Below, piece after piece: positions 11,494-23,870 of a stretch of DNA of 64,000 nucleotides. The DNA lies in NCBI GenBank assembly GCA_963082975.1, contig OY720345.1:30450611-30514610 (forward strand). Reading direction: 5' to 3'. A model generated the notes under the pieces. It was not told the origin of the DNA. It worked only from the letters and a program-made list of their open reading frames with translations, and searched no databases. The stretch's first letter is position 1, and each line of letters begins with the position of its first letter. The stretch is from Labia minor (taxonomy: Eukaryota > Arthropoda > Insecta > Dermaptera > Spongiphoridae). The position numbers were made by a program, and so were the translations under genes.

Positions 11494-12110
11494 AAGTTGA
11501 CCTGTGGCCAGGTCCGAACCGACCGACGGTTTAGAGTAAATTAATTAGCAGCTACAGAAACAATTTCAAATAATTTTAATATATCTATTAATGTAATAAA
11601 AAACAGATATGGATATAACATAAATATTTTTAATTTTTTTTTTATTTATGATATATATATATGTAAGACCAGGTTGTGACGTCATGAATGGCTGGATGAC
11701 GTCATATAATTTTAAATTAAGAAAAAACTAATAAAGATGATTTTTCTCGAGGATAAAACCAATACAAAGTGCATGATTCGTGGTAATATATAAAAAATCT
11801 CCTCATGTGAAATTTGGTGTGAAAATAACCCTTCCCTTCCTATCGTCGATCGCTAATACTACCTCTTCCGGTTCCCGGATATACACCAAAAGTTGATCAA
11901 TTCATCATACTGATGCATTAAGTAAATATACCAAATTTCATCAAAATCCGTTGAGTTGTTCAAGCTGTACACATCTATATGGACGGACAGACATCATGCT
12001 AAAAATACTTTTTTCTGTTAAGAAAATGCATGATTCGTGGAGATATGTAAAAATCTCCACATGTGAAATTTGGTGTGAAAACAATACCTCCCTTACTATC
12101 GTCGGTCGGT
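11494..12110 (-). mobile_element. Helentron-like family B element
   Basis: Minus-strand copy, about 617 bp. The plus strand starts with the 3' hairpin (GACCTGTGGCCAGGTC) and ACCGACCGACG, and ends with CGTCGGTCGGT before an A-run. Two TGACGTCA palindromes lie at 11,677-11,684 and 11,697-11,704. The AAATTTCATCAAAATCCG core is present. The GTCY microsatellite is shrunk to a few units near 11,978-11,992, shorter than in the other copies. It has no coding capacity. Confidence 0.88.
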
Positions 12111-13965
12111 AAAAATATGATTTAGCAATTTATATATATTTTTCATTTTATATGTTATAACAAACAACATAAAATTTTAATGTTCTACAAATATTAAATT
12201 TTAATCCCCTCTTATCATAATTATCTTTGTCAAATGAATATATTAATTTTATAAAATTTTTACTTTAGCACAGTGTTGAAATTTTTGTTTAAATTGTATA
12301 AATATAATTATTGTAAAATTATTTAACTCGTTAGGTGACATTTGACATTGAAAATGGATTTTTCATGTATTCAAAGATAAAAAAAGCAATATATTAAATT
12401 ATATACAAAAAAATTAACGTTGATAAATTTATTTATTGATAATGATAATTTTAAGTTTAACACGAAATAATTAATAGATAATTAATCAAGTTGATATATA
12501 ATTTATGATTTCGACAACAAAATTTCGTAATCATATGACAAATACATTCGGTTGGGATTTCCATCATCTAAAATAAAATTTGTAATTGTTTTGGTAAATA
12601 CTAACAAAATAGACATTTATCAACATTATCTACTGTAAATACGAAATCAATTTTTTTTATTTTTATTTACATATTATATTATAATATATCATTTATAACC
12701 ATCTAATAATTTGACCAATTTTTTTAATAAAAAATAATAAATTTAATTATATTAAAAAATAATATGTCTAAGTCAGTGGTTACCTTTCAGTAACTCTTAA
12801 ACGCTATTTAAACAAAAAAATCATTTTATTTACTTATTTATCATTTATTTAATGGGCCTACAAACAATATATACACCGTAAATGTATAAATAAACATCAA
12901 AAAATGTATTTTTATTTTAAGTAATAATTAATTAAATTTATTTAATTAATAATTAAAAAAATTACAAATATATAGGAATTAAATGATATTAAAATGGGAT
13001 AGTTATGCTTGTTTTTTTTGTTAACACAAATTTTCCCAAAATGTAATATCATGGAAAATATTTTCGTAACAGCTGCGCGCCTACTAGGGAATGACATTTT
13101 TACTTTAAAAGGGCTAAAATAATAACTAGACGGCAAAATATATATTGATCCAATGAGACAGTAAAGAGAAGCATAGAAATGGAAAAAATAGTATTCCATA
13201 ACATAAAAAAAATATTAATTTATATATCTACATATATATAAGTAGTTTGTGGATTTGATGTCTAATAAAATCTCTTAAATTTATGAAAATATGTGAAAAC
13301 TTAATAATTAAAATGACTACGTTTTTAACTTAAATTAAATTAACAATTCAACAAATTATAAGAGTGAATTGATTAGCAATTTTTTAAATTTTTTCTCCAC
13401 TATTTCCTATCAATATTTTCCAACTTTAAATATTTTAGTTTATTTATTATTTAATTATTTAATTTGTAATTTAAAAAAAAAATCCTAAAACGCCTCGTTA
13501 TAAAAGCATCGTTTTATTACGATGTTTTAGATCCGTGTCCATGAAATTTATCGAACAAGAGAATCCTTTTCATATAGATTTATAAGCACCTTTCTAATCA
13601 GTGTGTTATTTATTAAAATTTATTAAATATCTTCTTTCTCCCACTGATGGATAATTAAATATACAATTAATTTAACTTTTTTGAGAATACCAATTATATA
13701 TATATATATATATATATTGTAATTTAACAGCATAAAAAAGACTTTTAATAGGGGAATGTCATTAAGGGATCACAAATAAACATTTAAAAGAAATATTGAA
13801 AATGAAATTACATAAAAAGTGGACAATGTAATTGAAATAGGATCGCTTGATGGCATTGGATATTATATCATCTATTCAACCATTTCAAGTGCTCATATAT
13901 AGTACATGGCATATAATTCTTAAAATTATGGATAAATGACTATTGATCACCTGAATTTAGTGTAT
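12111..13965. other. AT-rich intergenic stretch
   Basis: Low-complexity A/T-rich DNA with an (AT)n run near 13,698-13,718. An 85-codon minus-strand frame (12,942-13,199) is hydrophobic and AT-driven with no recognisable motif. I do not call a gene. Confidence 0.5.
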
Positions 13966-14190
13966 GAGGTGAGTTATTGAAAGAGTAGCCAGGGTTGCTA
14001 GGAAGGGGGGAGAGAAGTATTCTTCTGGATGAAACGAAGAGTGTAAGGGATAGAAAGGACTAAGAGATACGACAGTGCCAAGAACCTACATCAAGTCAAA
14101 ACATAGTTTCTGACCAGATAAGATGTTCATTGAATGTCTGGAAAGAACCACCCGGAGAATCAACATTAGTTTCGCTTTGCTCTGAGCTCT
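13966..14190. other. Unidentified complex island
   Basis: Purine-rich, mixed-composition sequence unlike its AT-rich flanks. It is not similar to any repeat elsewhere in the window, and no long open frame or RNA-gene signal is visible. Confidence 0.3.
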
Positions 14191-14459
14191 ATAATATAAT
14201 ATTAAGAATAAACAGCAACAGGTGGTCAATCCTTTAAAAATTGCAATTGTAAAATAATATAAAATCTGTTAATTAATAATATGAAAATAAATGAACTTTA
14301 TTTTATAGTTAATTTATAACTAATTTTTAATCCGAATGAATTCAAATTTACCTCTTTCCTAATCAACATTCGCTGGATTCACTCTACAATTTTCTATTAA
14401 TAATAAGAGTGCTACCAATTAAATTAAAGATCAATTTTATTAATTTTAATTCCATTTTT

Positions 14460-15036
14460 ACTACCTCGCCAGAGATAGTATTGCGATCACGAAAATTTTC
14501 GATGTCGAGATTTTGATGTTTTTATACGTTTTGAAGGTTCCTGAATCATTTTCACTAAGATTGAGAAAAATGTCTGTGTGTATGTGTATCTGTGTGTGTG
14601 TATGTCTGTATGTGTGTATGTAAACAAGATTACGCAAAAATGGTTTGAGCTAGAAAAATGAAATTTGGTACATGGACATTATTCAAAATTCGTAGTTTTC
14701 TATCAACTTTTGCGGAATGTCATTACTTAGCACATTTTCATTTTTTTTCCTCTAAACTGGCGTAAAAATAAATGTTGATAGTTTTCCACATGATTAAAAA
14801 TTGTATAAAACTGCTATATATAGAATTTCAGCTTAATTGAATCGCTGAAAAAGTACCAGAATTAATCTTTTAATGCCCCAGCACGTGACGTGGTTCCGTC
14901 AACAAAGAGAGAACACGCGCTGGTTTAATAAATATTATTTATTAGTTTTAATTTATAATTTAATTAATTAATTTAAATATTATATGTTATTTAATCTAAT
15001 TCAAATTTGCGACATATTCGAGTGGAGACACTCCAG
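14460..15036 (+). mobile_element. Helentron-like family A element
   Basis: Plus-strand copy. It begins ACTACCTCGCCAGAGATAGT after a T-run and ends GCGACATATTCGAGTGGAGACACTCCAG, with the 3' stem GAGTG/CACTC intact. A TG-rich microsatellite lies at about 14,572-14,622, followed by the AAATTTGGTA core, and a CACGTGACGTGG segment at about 14,882. An open-frame shadow overlaps the 3' end and has no meaning. An inverted second copy lies only 770 bp away. Confidence 0.88.
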
Positions 15037-15319
15037 ATTTTTTTTAATAACCCAACTCATACTAAGCCTCCAATATTCTACAATATATATATATATATAT
15101 ATATAATGAAGAATTATTTCACTAAATATAATAAAGTCCAATCAAATAATTATTTATTATCAATATATAAGTACTATTGTTTTGTTCTATTCATTTCAAT
15201 ACGATTCTTTTCAAACGATTGAATCCCACCCGAAAAGAGACTCTTCGAGTTATTCAAATGGATTGATATAATTACAATTGAATAGAAAAGTTATTAATAC
15301 ATTTATAATGGATAAAATT

Positions 15320-15770
15320 ACAATGCAACTGTTTTCTCCCTTCGACGATGAATTTTCATTCTATTTGATGTAATCCCCAGCAAACACCCTCTTTCCTCTC
15401 CCAGGAGCATCTTGTTAATGTGACGTAAGCCATTTGCGACCCAGAATCTTAACACATCTTGTCGTGACTTGATTTAATATGTAGAGATATGTTTAGCATG
15501 CATCTTCTTTTCTTCTTTTTTCACATCCTTCCATTCAACTTAACACTTGACCCAATGATATACTACTGCCAGTTTATCATAAATACAATACCACCCGCCT
15601 CCCGCACTCCTACGCTTCTATTTTTCGGGTCCCTCAATAATCATAGGCCTTGAGCTCAATTTTCAAAATAAAAAAAAAAAAAAATGCTTCGTCATTTACC
15701 TTTGAAATGATACAATCGTATCATGTCAACCTTTGATCTGATTCTTTCCCACCCATTAACCCTTAACAGA
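15320..15770. other. Unidentified complex island between two A elements
   Basis: About 450 bp of mixed composition with pyrimidine-rich parts, ending near an A-run (about 15,669-15,684). It is unique within the window. It is bracketed by inverted family A copies at 14,460-15,036 and 15,803-16,438. No open frame is recognised. Confidence 0.3.
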
Positions 15771-15802
15771 CGTTATTTTTTATTAAATTTCTTTGAAAAA
15801 AT

Positions 15803-16035
15803 CTGGAGTGTCTCCACTCGACTAACTCGCAAATTGAATTGGATAAAATAATATACTACATATTATATTTAAATTAAATTTCATTAATTAAAAATTATAA
15901 ATTAAAATTAATAAATACTATTTAATAAACCAGCGCATGTTTGGTTCTTTGCTTGATTGCACCACGTCACGTACTGGCGCGAGATTTGCAGTGTTAAAAA
16001 ATTAATTCTGGAATTTCAGCAATTCAATCAAGATG

Positions 16036-16090
<55 letters not shown>

Positions 16091-16438
16091 CAGTTTTATA
16101 CAATTTCTAATCATGTAAAAAACTATCAAACATATATCTATATTTTCACGGTCAGTTTAGAGGAAAAAAAATCAAAACGTTGTAGGTAATGACCCTCTTC
16201 TGATTGAACTTCATTTCTCAAAAGTTGATAGAAAACTACGAATTTTCAATAATGCCCGTGTACCAAATTTCATTCTAGCTCAAACCGTTTTTGCGTTATC
16301 TTGTACACATACACAAATACACAGACATTTTTCTTAACCTTAGTGAAAATGACTCAGGGACCTTCAAAACGTATAAAAACATCAAAATCTTGACATCGAA
16401 AATTTTTGTGATCGCAATACTATTTCTGGCGAAATAGT
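15803..16438 (-). mobile_element. Helentron-like family A element with long AT array
   Basis: Minus-strand copy with both ends. The plus strand opens CTGGAGTGTCTCCACTCGAC and closes CTATTTCTGGCGAAATAGT, where compensating changes keep the 5' hairpin paired. A 51-bp (AT)n run at 16,039-16,089 has expanded in the place where other copies have a short TATATA before GCAGTTTTATA. It has no coding capacity. Confidence 0.88.
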
Positions 16439-17673
16439 AAAAAGTATTATTTATATTATTATTATTTATTTCTTTGAAAAAGTATCTTTATTCTAATCTC
16501 TGTTTTTTAAAATTTTTCTTTTACGTAATTTGTTTGAAATTTCAATTTTTTAATTAAATTTTTATTAATGAAAATAATAATAATAATATTTTATTTCTTT
16601 TATTAGGTAGGTATACATATTATAAAAAAGATTTTAGAGCATAATATGAAAGATGATATTTTTTTATCTATAAAAAACACTTTCCAAGATCTGTGTCAAC
16701 ACAACCAAATGTAAAAAAAAAGATATAATAGGGTTTTCATTAAAAGACAGGTTTTACTATACATCTGCCAAAAAAGGTCGCACATGAGAATGATGTAAAG
16801 TTATATTATACTTATATATATGTATATATATATACCTAGTAGAGATCAAAGAGAACTGTAAAAGAGGGATTTCACATACAATTTGATTTTTATCTTGAAA
16901 ATTAATTCTAAAGCGAAAGGTGAGTTCATTTTATGTTTCCTAAAACATTTGTTAATCAGTATTGCACTTGCAAATCGAAAAGAATAGAATAGAAGGTCAA
17001 ATCATCATCATTAGAATCTTCATTTTTTTTTTGTTTTTTAAATTAAATCAATCTTATCTAAAATAAATTAATAAATTATGTGTATTAGTGAATATGGTTG
17101 CCATTTTTAAAGATTCATAGATAGAAATAAAGAATGGATTTGTAAATCGTAAAAAAATAATAAAATAAATTTAAATTATTTTATTTAAAATTCATTCAAT
17201 TGAGATAAATCATAATAATTCCAATTAATTTTAGAGGATTTCTGATTCATAATTGGAGAAAATAATTAGAATAAATAAAAAATGTTGAGTTAATTAAATT
17301 AATTAATAGTATTCATCCTATAATAAAATAATTATATTAACGTTCATTATTATAAGTATAATTTATTACAAAATATCAAAATCGATATTCATTTGAAAAT
17401 AATAATAAATAAAAATGTAATTTTATATATTTATGGTAATTTAATATAGATTTTTTAAAAAATTAACAGGTGGCATTTTGACTTTAATCTTTAAATAATA
17501 TACATATTATATGAAATAAATAACTCTAACCGTAAGTACTAGTTGAAACATTTTAATAAGTTATGTAAATTAAAATTAAACTTAAAAATATAAAACTGAA
17601 TAATAATAATTTTTATTTAAACACTCTGTGAAATTTCAAGCTTATTGATATATTTACTTTATGCGCATAGTCG
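16439..17673. other. AT-rich intergenic stretch
   Basis: Low-complexity sequence with short ATT and TATA runs. No gene or element termini are seen. Confidence 0.55.
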
Positions 17674-18062
17674 AATCATCACATTATAGTAAAGAATAAA
17701 GCTTCTGATGTTAATAATTTATCTATATATTTTATTTTATTCTCTTATATATCTGTAAGAATCCATATTATTTTTTAAAATATCTTGATTTAAAAAAAAC
17801 GTATTTTCATAAAAATGGTTTAAAATAGATTTAATATAAGATTTCTCTCCTTCTCTCTCCCTGACAGGTACTTACTATTAATAAGTATTATTGTAATTAA
17901 AATATTCTTAAGCTATTAAATTTACATTATATATTAATAAATAAATAAATTTTGTTATTAAATAAATTTTACAAAAATAATAATAATATATTAATAGAGA
18001 ATAGAATATATAGATAAGTTATTAACATCAGAAGCTTTCTTCTTCATTATAATCCGATGATT
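17674..18062. mobile_element. MITE-like element with ~60-bp imperfect inverted ends
   Basis: The left arm starts AATCATC and carries AAAGCTTCTGATGTTAATAA; the right arm, inverted, carries the same block and ends GATGATT. The arms align over roughly 60 bp with a few mismatches. There is no transposase. The interior includes the first copy of a 112-bp direct repeat. The superfamily is unknown and I see no convincing target duplication. Confidence 0.6.
17865..17976 (+). repeat. 112-bp direct repeat, copy 1
   Basis: It starts CAGGTACTTACTATTAATAA and is almost identical to 18,378-18,489, with a single substitution seen. Such identity in fast-drifting AT-rich DNA suggests a recent duplication or gene conversion. 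Confidence 0.85.
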
Positions 18063-18084
18063 ATGTATTATGTATATATTAATA

Positions 18085-18121
<37 letters not shown>

Positions 18122-18296
18122 TTCCTTTTTTAAATACAAAATATTATCAATATAAATAAAATCAAATTACAAAATATATACTATGTTATATCCACAGGCC
18201 ATACTTTTCTGTCTTTCAGTGCATAAATAGGTTCGTTTAAGGAGTGTATGTTTTATGACTATTTTTTGTAAATTTATGTTCTATTAAATTATGAAT

Positions 18297-18380
18297 TGCG
18301 GCTCGGTGTACTCGGTATTAATATTACCAGCCATACCCGATAATAAGGAATAATTTTTTTTAATGACCGAGTGGCGGCAG
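18297..18380 (+). mobile_element. Miniature repeat family F, copy
   Basis: An 80-bp unit with GGCTCGGTGTACTCGGTATT at one end, the conserved centre TAATATTACCAGCC and an A/T run, then GACCGAGTGGCGGC. It matches, in the opposite orientation, the units at 27,052 and 27,292. GCTCGGT and ACCGAG are inverted near the two ends. Confidence 0.65.
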
Positions 18381-18489
18381 GTACTTACTATTAATAAGTA
18401 TTATTGTAATTAAAATATTCTTAAGCTATTAAATTTACAATATATATTAATAAATAAATAAATTTTGTTATTAAATAAATTTTACAAAA
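18378..18489 (+). repeat. 112-bp direct repeat, copy 2
   Basis: Second copy of the unit at 17,865-17,976. It begins exactly at the 3' edge of the family F element, sharing CAG with it. Copy 1 instead lies inside the inverted-repeat element. Different left flanks with the same start point suggest either copying together with F or insertion of F at the boundary. Confidence 0.85.
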
Positions 18490-19330
18490 TCTTGGAAAAT
18501 AATAAATGATTAAAAAGTACAGAATCATTTTCCCATTTCATTCATATATATGACAAAATATTTCAATATAGATCTAAAAACTAAATTTGAAATATAAGAA
18601 AAATCTCTTAACTTTTTTGCCTATTCAAATGGGATACCCACACACACACACACACACTCGTTCTTTTCATTTTACTTTTTCTTTTATTCATACAGACAGA
18701 GAGAAAGACAGTTAGCCAATTGAATACAAGAATATCCGGCTCGAAAGGTTACCTGAAACGCTTATACAGTTAAATAATTATCACAAAAACAAGAGAGAAA
18801 ACTGTGGCTTACAGATATATAATTATTTCTATTTAAACTATAATTCTATTTATTTTTTTTTCATTTATGTGTATGTCTTAATTATTAGGAGAAGAGATGT
18901 GGAAAGATGATTAAATATTTTTTAATGCTTGAAATTGTTAGAATGAAAATTCAAGGATCATTTGAATATAAAAATTTACATTGATTAGCAAAGGCTTTAT
19001 AAAAAAGTAATATTTTGATGAATCTTATTTGAATAAAGATGAATGAATTATAAAAGTATTCGTTTTGAAACGTTATTATATGAAGGTTTATTTTAACAGT
19101 TATAGAAGAGAGATTTTGAGAGGTAAGATAAAATTTTTATATTTCAGATAATTAAACCAAAATTAAAATAAATCTATTCATATATTTATTAATTAAATTT
19201 ATTTATTATTAATTAATTAATTATTAAATTAATTTTCATCCAAATACAATTGAATTTTAAATTAATAATAAATAATAATTTTGTAATATTTCAGATTATT
19301 CATTCAATATATATATTCAATGGAACATGT
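18490..19330. other. AT-rich stretch with CA repeat
   Basis: Contains a (CA)n run near 18,640-18,656. Otherwise low-complexity AT-rich, with no gene seen. Confidence 0.55.
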
Positions 19331-19540
19331 ATGAATTTTCAAGTGTTTAGTGTGCAATATATTGACACAAGAATTTTAATTTGAGGGATTCTCTCTTTAA
19401 AGTCAAATACGAATATCGATTTATATATATATATTAGATTAGAATATGAACTTTCAAATTCACTAGCGTTTATTGTGCAATATATTGACACAAGAATTTT
19501 AATTTGAAAGATTCTTTCTATAATGTCAAATACGATTATC
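19331..19540. repeat. Tandem duplication, ~122-bp period
   Basis: Two units share GTGCAATATATTGACACAAG and the following TTTAATTTGA...GATTCT...GTCAAATACGA blocks, starting at 19,352 and 19,475. The duplication explains the internally repetitive minus-strand frame (19,339-19,542), which I regard as non-coding. Confidence 0.75.
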
Positions 19541-20491
19541 AATTTAATAATAGAAAAAACTGTTCAGAATTGAAAAATTAATATTCATAGTTAATAAAAT
19601 TTAAAAACTGATAATAGAAAATTGTCAAAAAAAAAAATATACATTTCTATCATATGAGATCATCATTATCATCATCCTCTCCTACTTACTCACCATCATC
19701 TGAATATCAAATGAAAAAATAACTCGTTTTTTTTATTCCCCCCTCCCCTTCTCTTTCTATCTTTAGTATTGATCAGAAGAGACGGAATATGAAGAGACAA
19801 ATTTATTTTGGCATTTTCAATTCATTGAATTTGTTTCAGCGAGACCAAAATATTAAAATCATTATAAAATGATTAAGTAATACATTATAATTTGGTTACG
19901 TTACATATATCCTCTCCACTATTTTATGATTATTTAGGACAATGAATTAAATTCTTACATTCTCTTACATCTGTTAACTTTTAAGTAATTTTTTTTAAGG
20001 TATAATCATTTACATATGATTATTAATCATTTAAAAATGATATTTTATAAATTATTTATTTTAATAAGCGATTACCACATAATATTCATTAAATGAATAG
20101 GGGTTTTTTTATAAATAAAAACAAAAAAAATTTGACTTTTTTGAAATTTTTCAAATTATCCAATCATTAAATTTAAATTTACAAAACAACTAAGTTTAGA
20201 TTCTTCAGAATAGAAAACGTTATAAAATATAAATTTCTACTATATGAAACTTTCTATTCAATTTATAATACATTAATTTGAATTTATCCCTTTAGTAGAA
20301 TATATTTATGAAATACTTTAAAGGTAGATATTTAATTTAAACTTTGCGTGTATTTAATTATATTAAATTTATAATATTTTTTATATCATTATAATAAAAT
20401 TTTTCAAATTTTTACAATGTTATAAATTATATAAATTAATCAATTAAAATGAAATAAAAAGTATATTATTAAAAAAAATATTATAGCTTTA

Positions 20492-20528
<37 letters not shown>

Positions 20529-21249
20529 AAGTATGTGTGTATGTTTTGCAAGATAAAATTTTATTTTAATAAGTGATATTTGTGGATGATGATTATTGTT
20601 AATTATTGTAGTTTATGGTAACTAGTGTCTGTTTTATGATGCAATAAATTCATCAAGATTCACATTAAAAAATTACTAACAATATTTCAAACGTGTTAAG
20701 TGTATTTAAATACTTTTGGTATAGGTTTATTTCTGGAATTTTAATTTATCTAAATACATAAAATGTCCTGGCATTTAAAATTTTTTCAATCAATTGAAAG
20801 ATAAATAAGAAAAAAAACAGTAAAGTTTGCTGATCGTGATCTTCTTTGATTGTAACAATAAGAAGAAGAAAACAATAATTCTTTATGTAATTTTTATACG
20901 TTTACATATATATATAATAAAATAAATTCACTTAATTAATTAATAATATGAATACAATTAAAATAGCTGGTATCAGTAATTATAAGAATTGTCATGTAAT
21001 AATATATAAATAAATTATAATTAGAATTGTTAATATATTATATAAAAGTAATTGTTAGAGAAACATTATAAATTGATAAAAATTGTGGATATAGCAACTT
21101 CAAGAATCGATTTTTTTTACAGGTAAAAATTTTGTAATATTGTAAATATATGTAATTAATTTATATTAAAATTGTAAATAAAAATCTTTTCCATAGAAAG
21201 GAAATTGATTTAAAGTAATACCAAATCTTTATCCAAATTTTTATTTACA
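19541..21249. other. AT-rich intergenic stretch
   Basis: Low-complexity DNA with an (AT)n run at 20,495-20,524. No gene, RNA or element termini are recognised. Confidence 0.55.
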
Positions 21250-21748
21250 TCTATAATATAAAATCGCAAAATGTGTTCGTAAGCGCATACCTCAATAACG
21301 CCTGGACCAATTTTGCCAATTCTTTTTTTTAAATGTTTGTTGAAGTCCAAAGATGGTTTTTACGGCGAGAAAGAATCGAATAATTGGCGGAAAAACTCTA
21401 AAAACAGCCCTTTTCTTTTTCCCATACGTTACCATGGCAACTGATAACAACAAATTTAAAATTTGACTCTACATTTTAGTTAGAAATTTAAGTAGGTATT
21501 TAAATAATAGTAGGCAAAGAAAAATTAAGTCAGCTAGGGTCATCTGATTTGTTAGAATTACAAAACAAAGATACCTAAAGTTAAAAAACGATTAATTGAG
21601 TCTCTGCCTGAGAAATAAAATATGCTTTTTAAAGATAGGGTCTTACATGCAGTTGGTCGCTCTAAAGAGACAGAAGAAGAAAAAAAGAGAGGCTAAAAAA
21701 AGATAGACTTTAGGTGGTCTAAGTGTGAAGAGCGCTCTGAGTAGCTAG
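21250..21748 (+). mobile_element. Non-autonomous Helitron, both ends present (499 bp)
   Basis: The 5' end is TCTATAATATAAAATCG, preceded by A; the 3' end is CTAG, followed by T. Insertion between A and T, a 5' TC and a 3' CTRR are the defining marks of canonical Helitrons. Seven bases upstream of the CTAG lies the perfect palindrome AGAGCGCTCT (21,729-21,738), the expected 3' hairpin. There is no Rep/helicase coding. The end GAAGAGCG...CTCTGA-x-x-AGCTAGT is shared with the larger element ending at 37,350, so the two are related. Mobilisation would need an autonomous Helitron elsewhere. Confidence 0.85.
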
Positions 21749-22435
21749 TTTTTAATATAAATTTTTATAATTATTAATACCAACTATATTAATTAAATTC
21801 ATATTAATTAATTAGGTGAATTTATTTTATATATTTATTATTATTATTAAAATATTAAATTATTAAAATATTAAATTAATTAATTAAATAAATTAATAAA
21901 ATATTAAAATATAAAATGTTAAATTATATATGTATATATTTAGATTTTGAAATAAATTTGGAAAAATTTGATAGATAAACCAATAAAAGAAACGTAGTTT
22001 AAATGGTATAGACCTGAGCTAAGAAACTAGAGGAGGAAGGGTTATACATTACCTAATTAAAAAAAGTATATATAATTAAATAATAATAAAATTTATTAAA
22101 ACAAACGAAGAAAAACAAAAGGTTATATAAAGAAATTATTATTTTAAATTAATTGAGAAAAATCATTATCGATTTCTATTATTTAAAATTTAAAATACTA
22201 TTATTATAAATTTCACCTAATGAAAATATAATAAATTTTACTAATCCAACATATTGAAGTATCACATATATTTGATTATTATTAATTATGTAATTTATAG
22301 AACAAAAGGTGGAAGAGAACTTGAAAAAAGACCAATATTTTATATACACAAGCATATTCAAAAAATTTGCATTTTACTTTTTCTTTTCAAATAAATTAAA
22401 AATAATACCAAAATAAATAATATGTTACAACTGTT
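21749..22435. other. AT-rich intergenic stretch
   Basis: ATTA-rich low-complexity DNA. A 60-codon minus-strand frame at 22,179-22,361 shows no motif. Confidence 0.5.
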
Positions 22436-22750
22436 GGAATTTCAAAGGGAATTATTTCCAAAGGCGTGGGCCAATCTCTCTCGCCTTTTCTCCCTCCTCT
22501 CTCTCGTTTTTTCGTATCGATAAGCAACCCTGAAGAAGAGTGAAACATTCCGTTGAAGGCCATTCTTCTTCATCTTACTGGGCGTTTAGCAACCAACTAC
22601 TCTCTCATAAAGAAGCAAGTAACCAACTCCCTGATTGTATTGTTTGCAATCCGGATGATCCATCCACCAAATTGCTCATTAGTTTGCGCTTCTTGAATTG
22701 CAACATGGCACACAATTTGCAATTGGATTCTTTTATTAACTGAAAACCTA
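22436..22750. other. Unidentified complex island
   Basis: Mixed-composition sequence with a pyrimidine-rich part (22,470-22,520), then about 230 bp open on both strands (67 codons plus from 22,540; 65 codons minus from 22,794). There is no recognisable domain. It does not recur in the window, so it could be conserved non-coding DNA, an exon or an old unique insertion. Confidence 0.35.
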
Positions 22751-23074
22751 CTTATTAGTTGAAGAAAAAAAAATAATAAAAAACAAACAAACAAAACAAC
22801 AAAACACTATTCGATTAAGAAATGAAATGTACAAATAGACAAATTAAATAAATACATACATACAAATTCATTAATAGATTCTGTTTTTTTTTTAAAAATA
22901 ATTAGTATACAATAACTTTTCAAAAAAATTTTGAAATTGTTATTTCTTCTTATGTATCGTAAAAATTAATTAAAACAAACATTGATTAAGACTGATTGAG
23001 ACTGGAAATTTTGATTTTCGGAATTTTTCATCCAAAATTATTAATTTCTAACATTGTTGTGTTGATTCTTTGAA

Positions 23075-23253
23075 ATATTATATTTTCAATATTTAATATT
23101 ATTATAATTCAAATTTAATTATAATTAACATGTTAATATAATTCAAACATAGCAACATTTTATTTAATAACATTACAATATTATATTTTCAATATTGAAT
23201 ATTATTATACTTCAATTTTAATTACAATTAACATGCTAATATAATTAAAACAT
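23075..23253. repeat. Local duplication of a 76-bp AT-rich unit
   Basis: Units at 23,075-23,150 and 23,178-23,253 have the same length and near-identical order of blocks: ATATTATATTTTCAATATT, TTTAATTA, TTAACATG, TAATATAATT. It lies immediately upstream of a family A insertion. Confidence 0.7.
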
Positions 23254-23275
23254 TAGTAAAAGAATATTAAATTAG

Positions 23276-23870
23276 CTGGAGTGTCTCCACTCGACTATCT
23301 CGCAATTTGAATTGGATTAAATAACATAATATATTATATTTAAATTAAATTTAATTAATTATAAATTATAAATAATAAATATTAAACCAGCGCATGTTTG
23401 GCTTTTAGTTGATGGCACCACGTCACATGTTGGCGCGTGAGAATTGCAGTGTTAAAAAATTAATTCTGGTAATTTCAGCAAATCAATCAAGCTGAAATTC
23501 TATATATAGCAGTTTTATACAATCTTTAATCATGTGAAAAATTATCAAACATATATCTTTATTTTTACGGTCACTTTAGAGGAAAAAAAATCAAAACGTT
23601 GTAGGTAATGACCCTCTTCCGGTTGAGCTACATTTCTCAAAAGTTGATAGAAAACTATGAATTTTGAATAATGTCCATGTACCAAATTTCATCATTCTAG
23701 CTCAAACCGTTTTTGCGTAATCTTGCCTACATACATACACACACACACACACACAGACATTTTTCTCAACCTTAGTGAAAATGATTCAGGAACCTTCAAA
23801 ACGTATAAAAACATCAAAATCTCAACATCGAAAATATTCGTGATCGCAATACTATCTCTGGCGAGATAGT
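23276..23870 (-). mobile_element. Helentron-like family A element, near consensus
   Basis: Complete minus-strand copy. The plus strand opens CTGGAGTGTCTCCACTCGAC and closes ACTATCTCTGGCGAGATAGT, the perfect 8-bp-stem 5' hairpin. The subterminal repeat is clean at the 5' end and in the 3' copy. The microsatellite is a (CA)n run near 23,735-23,754. The 70-codon minus-strand frame here is only the repeat read through. Confidence 0.9.
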
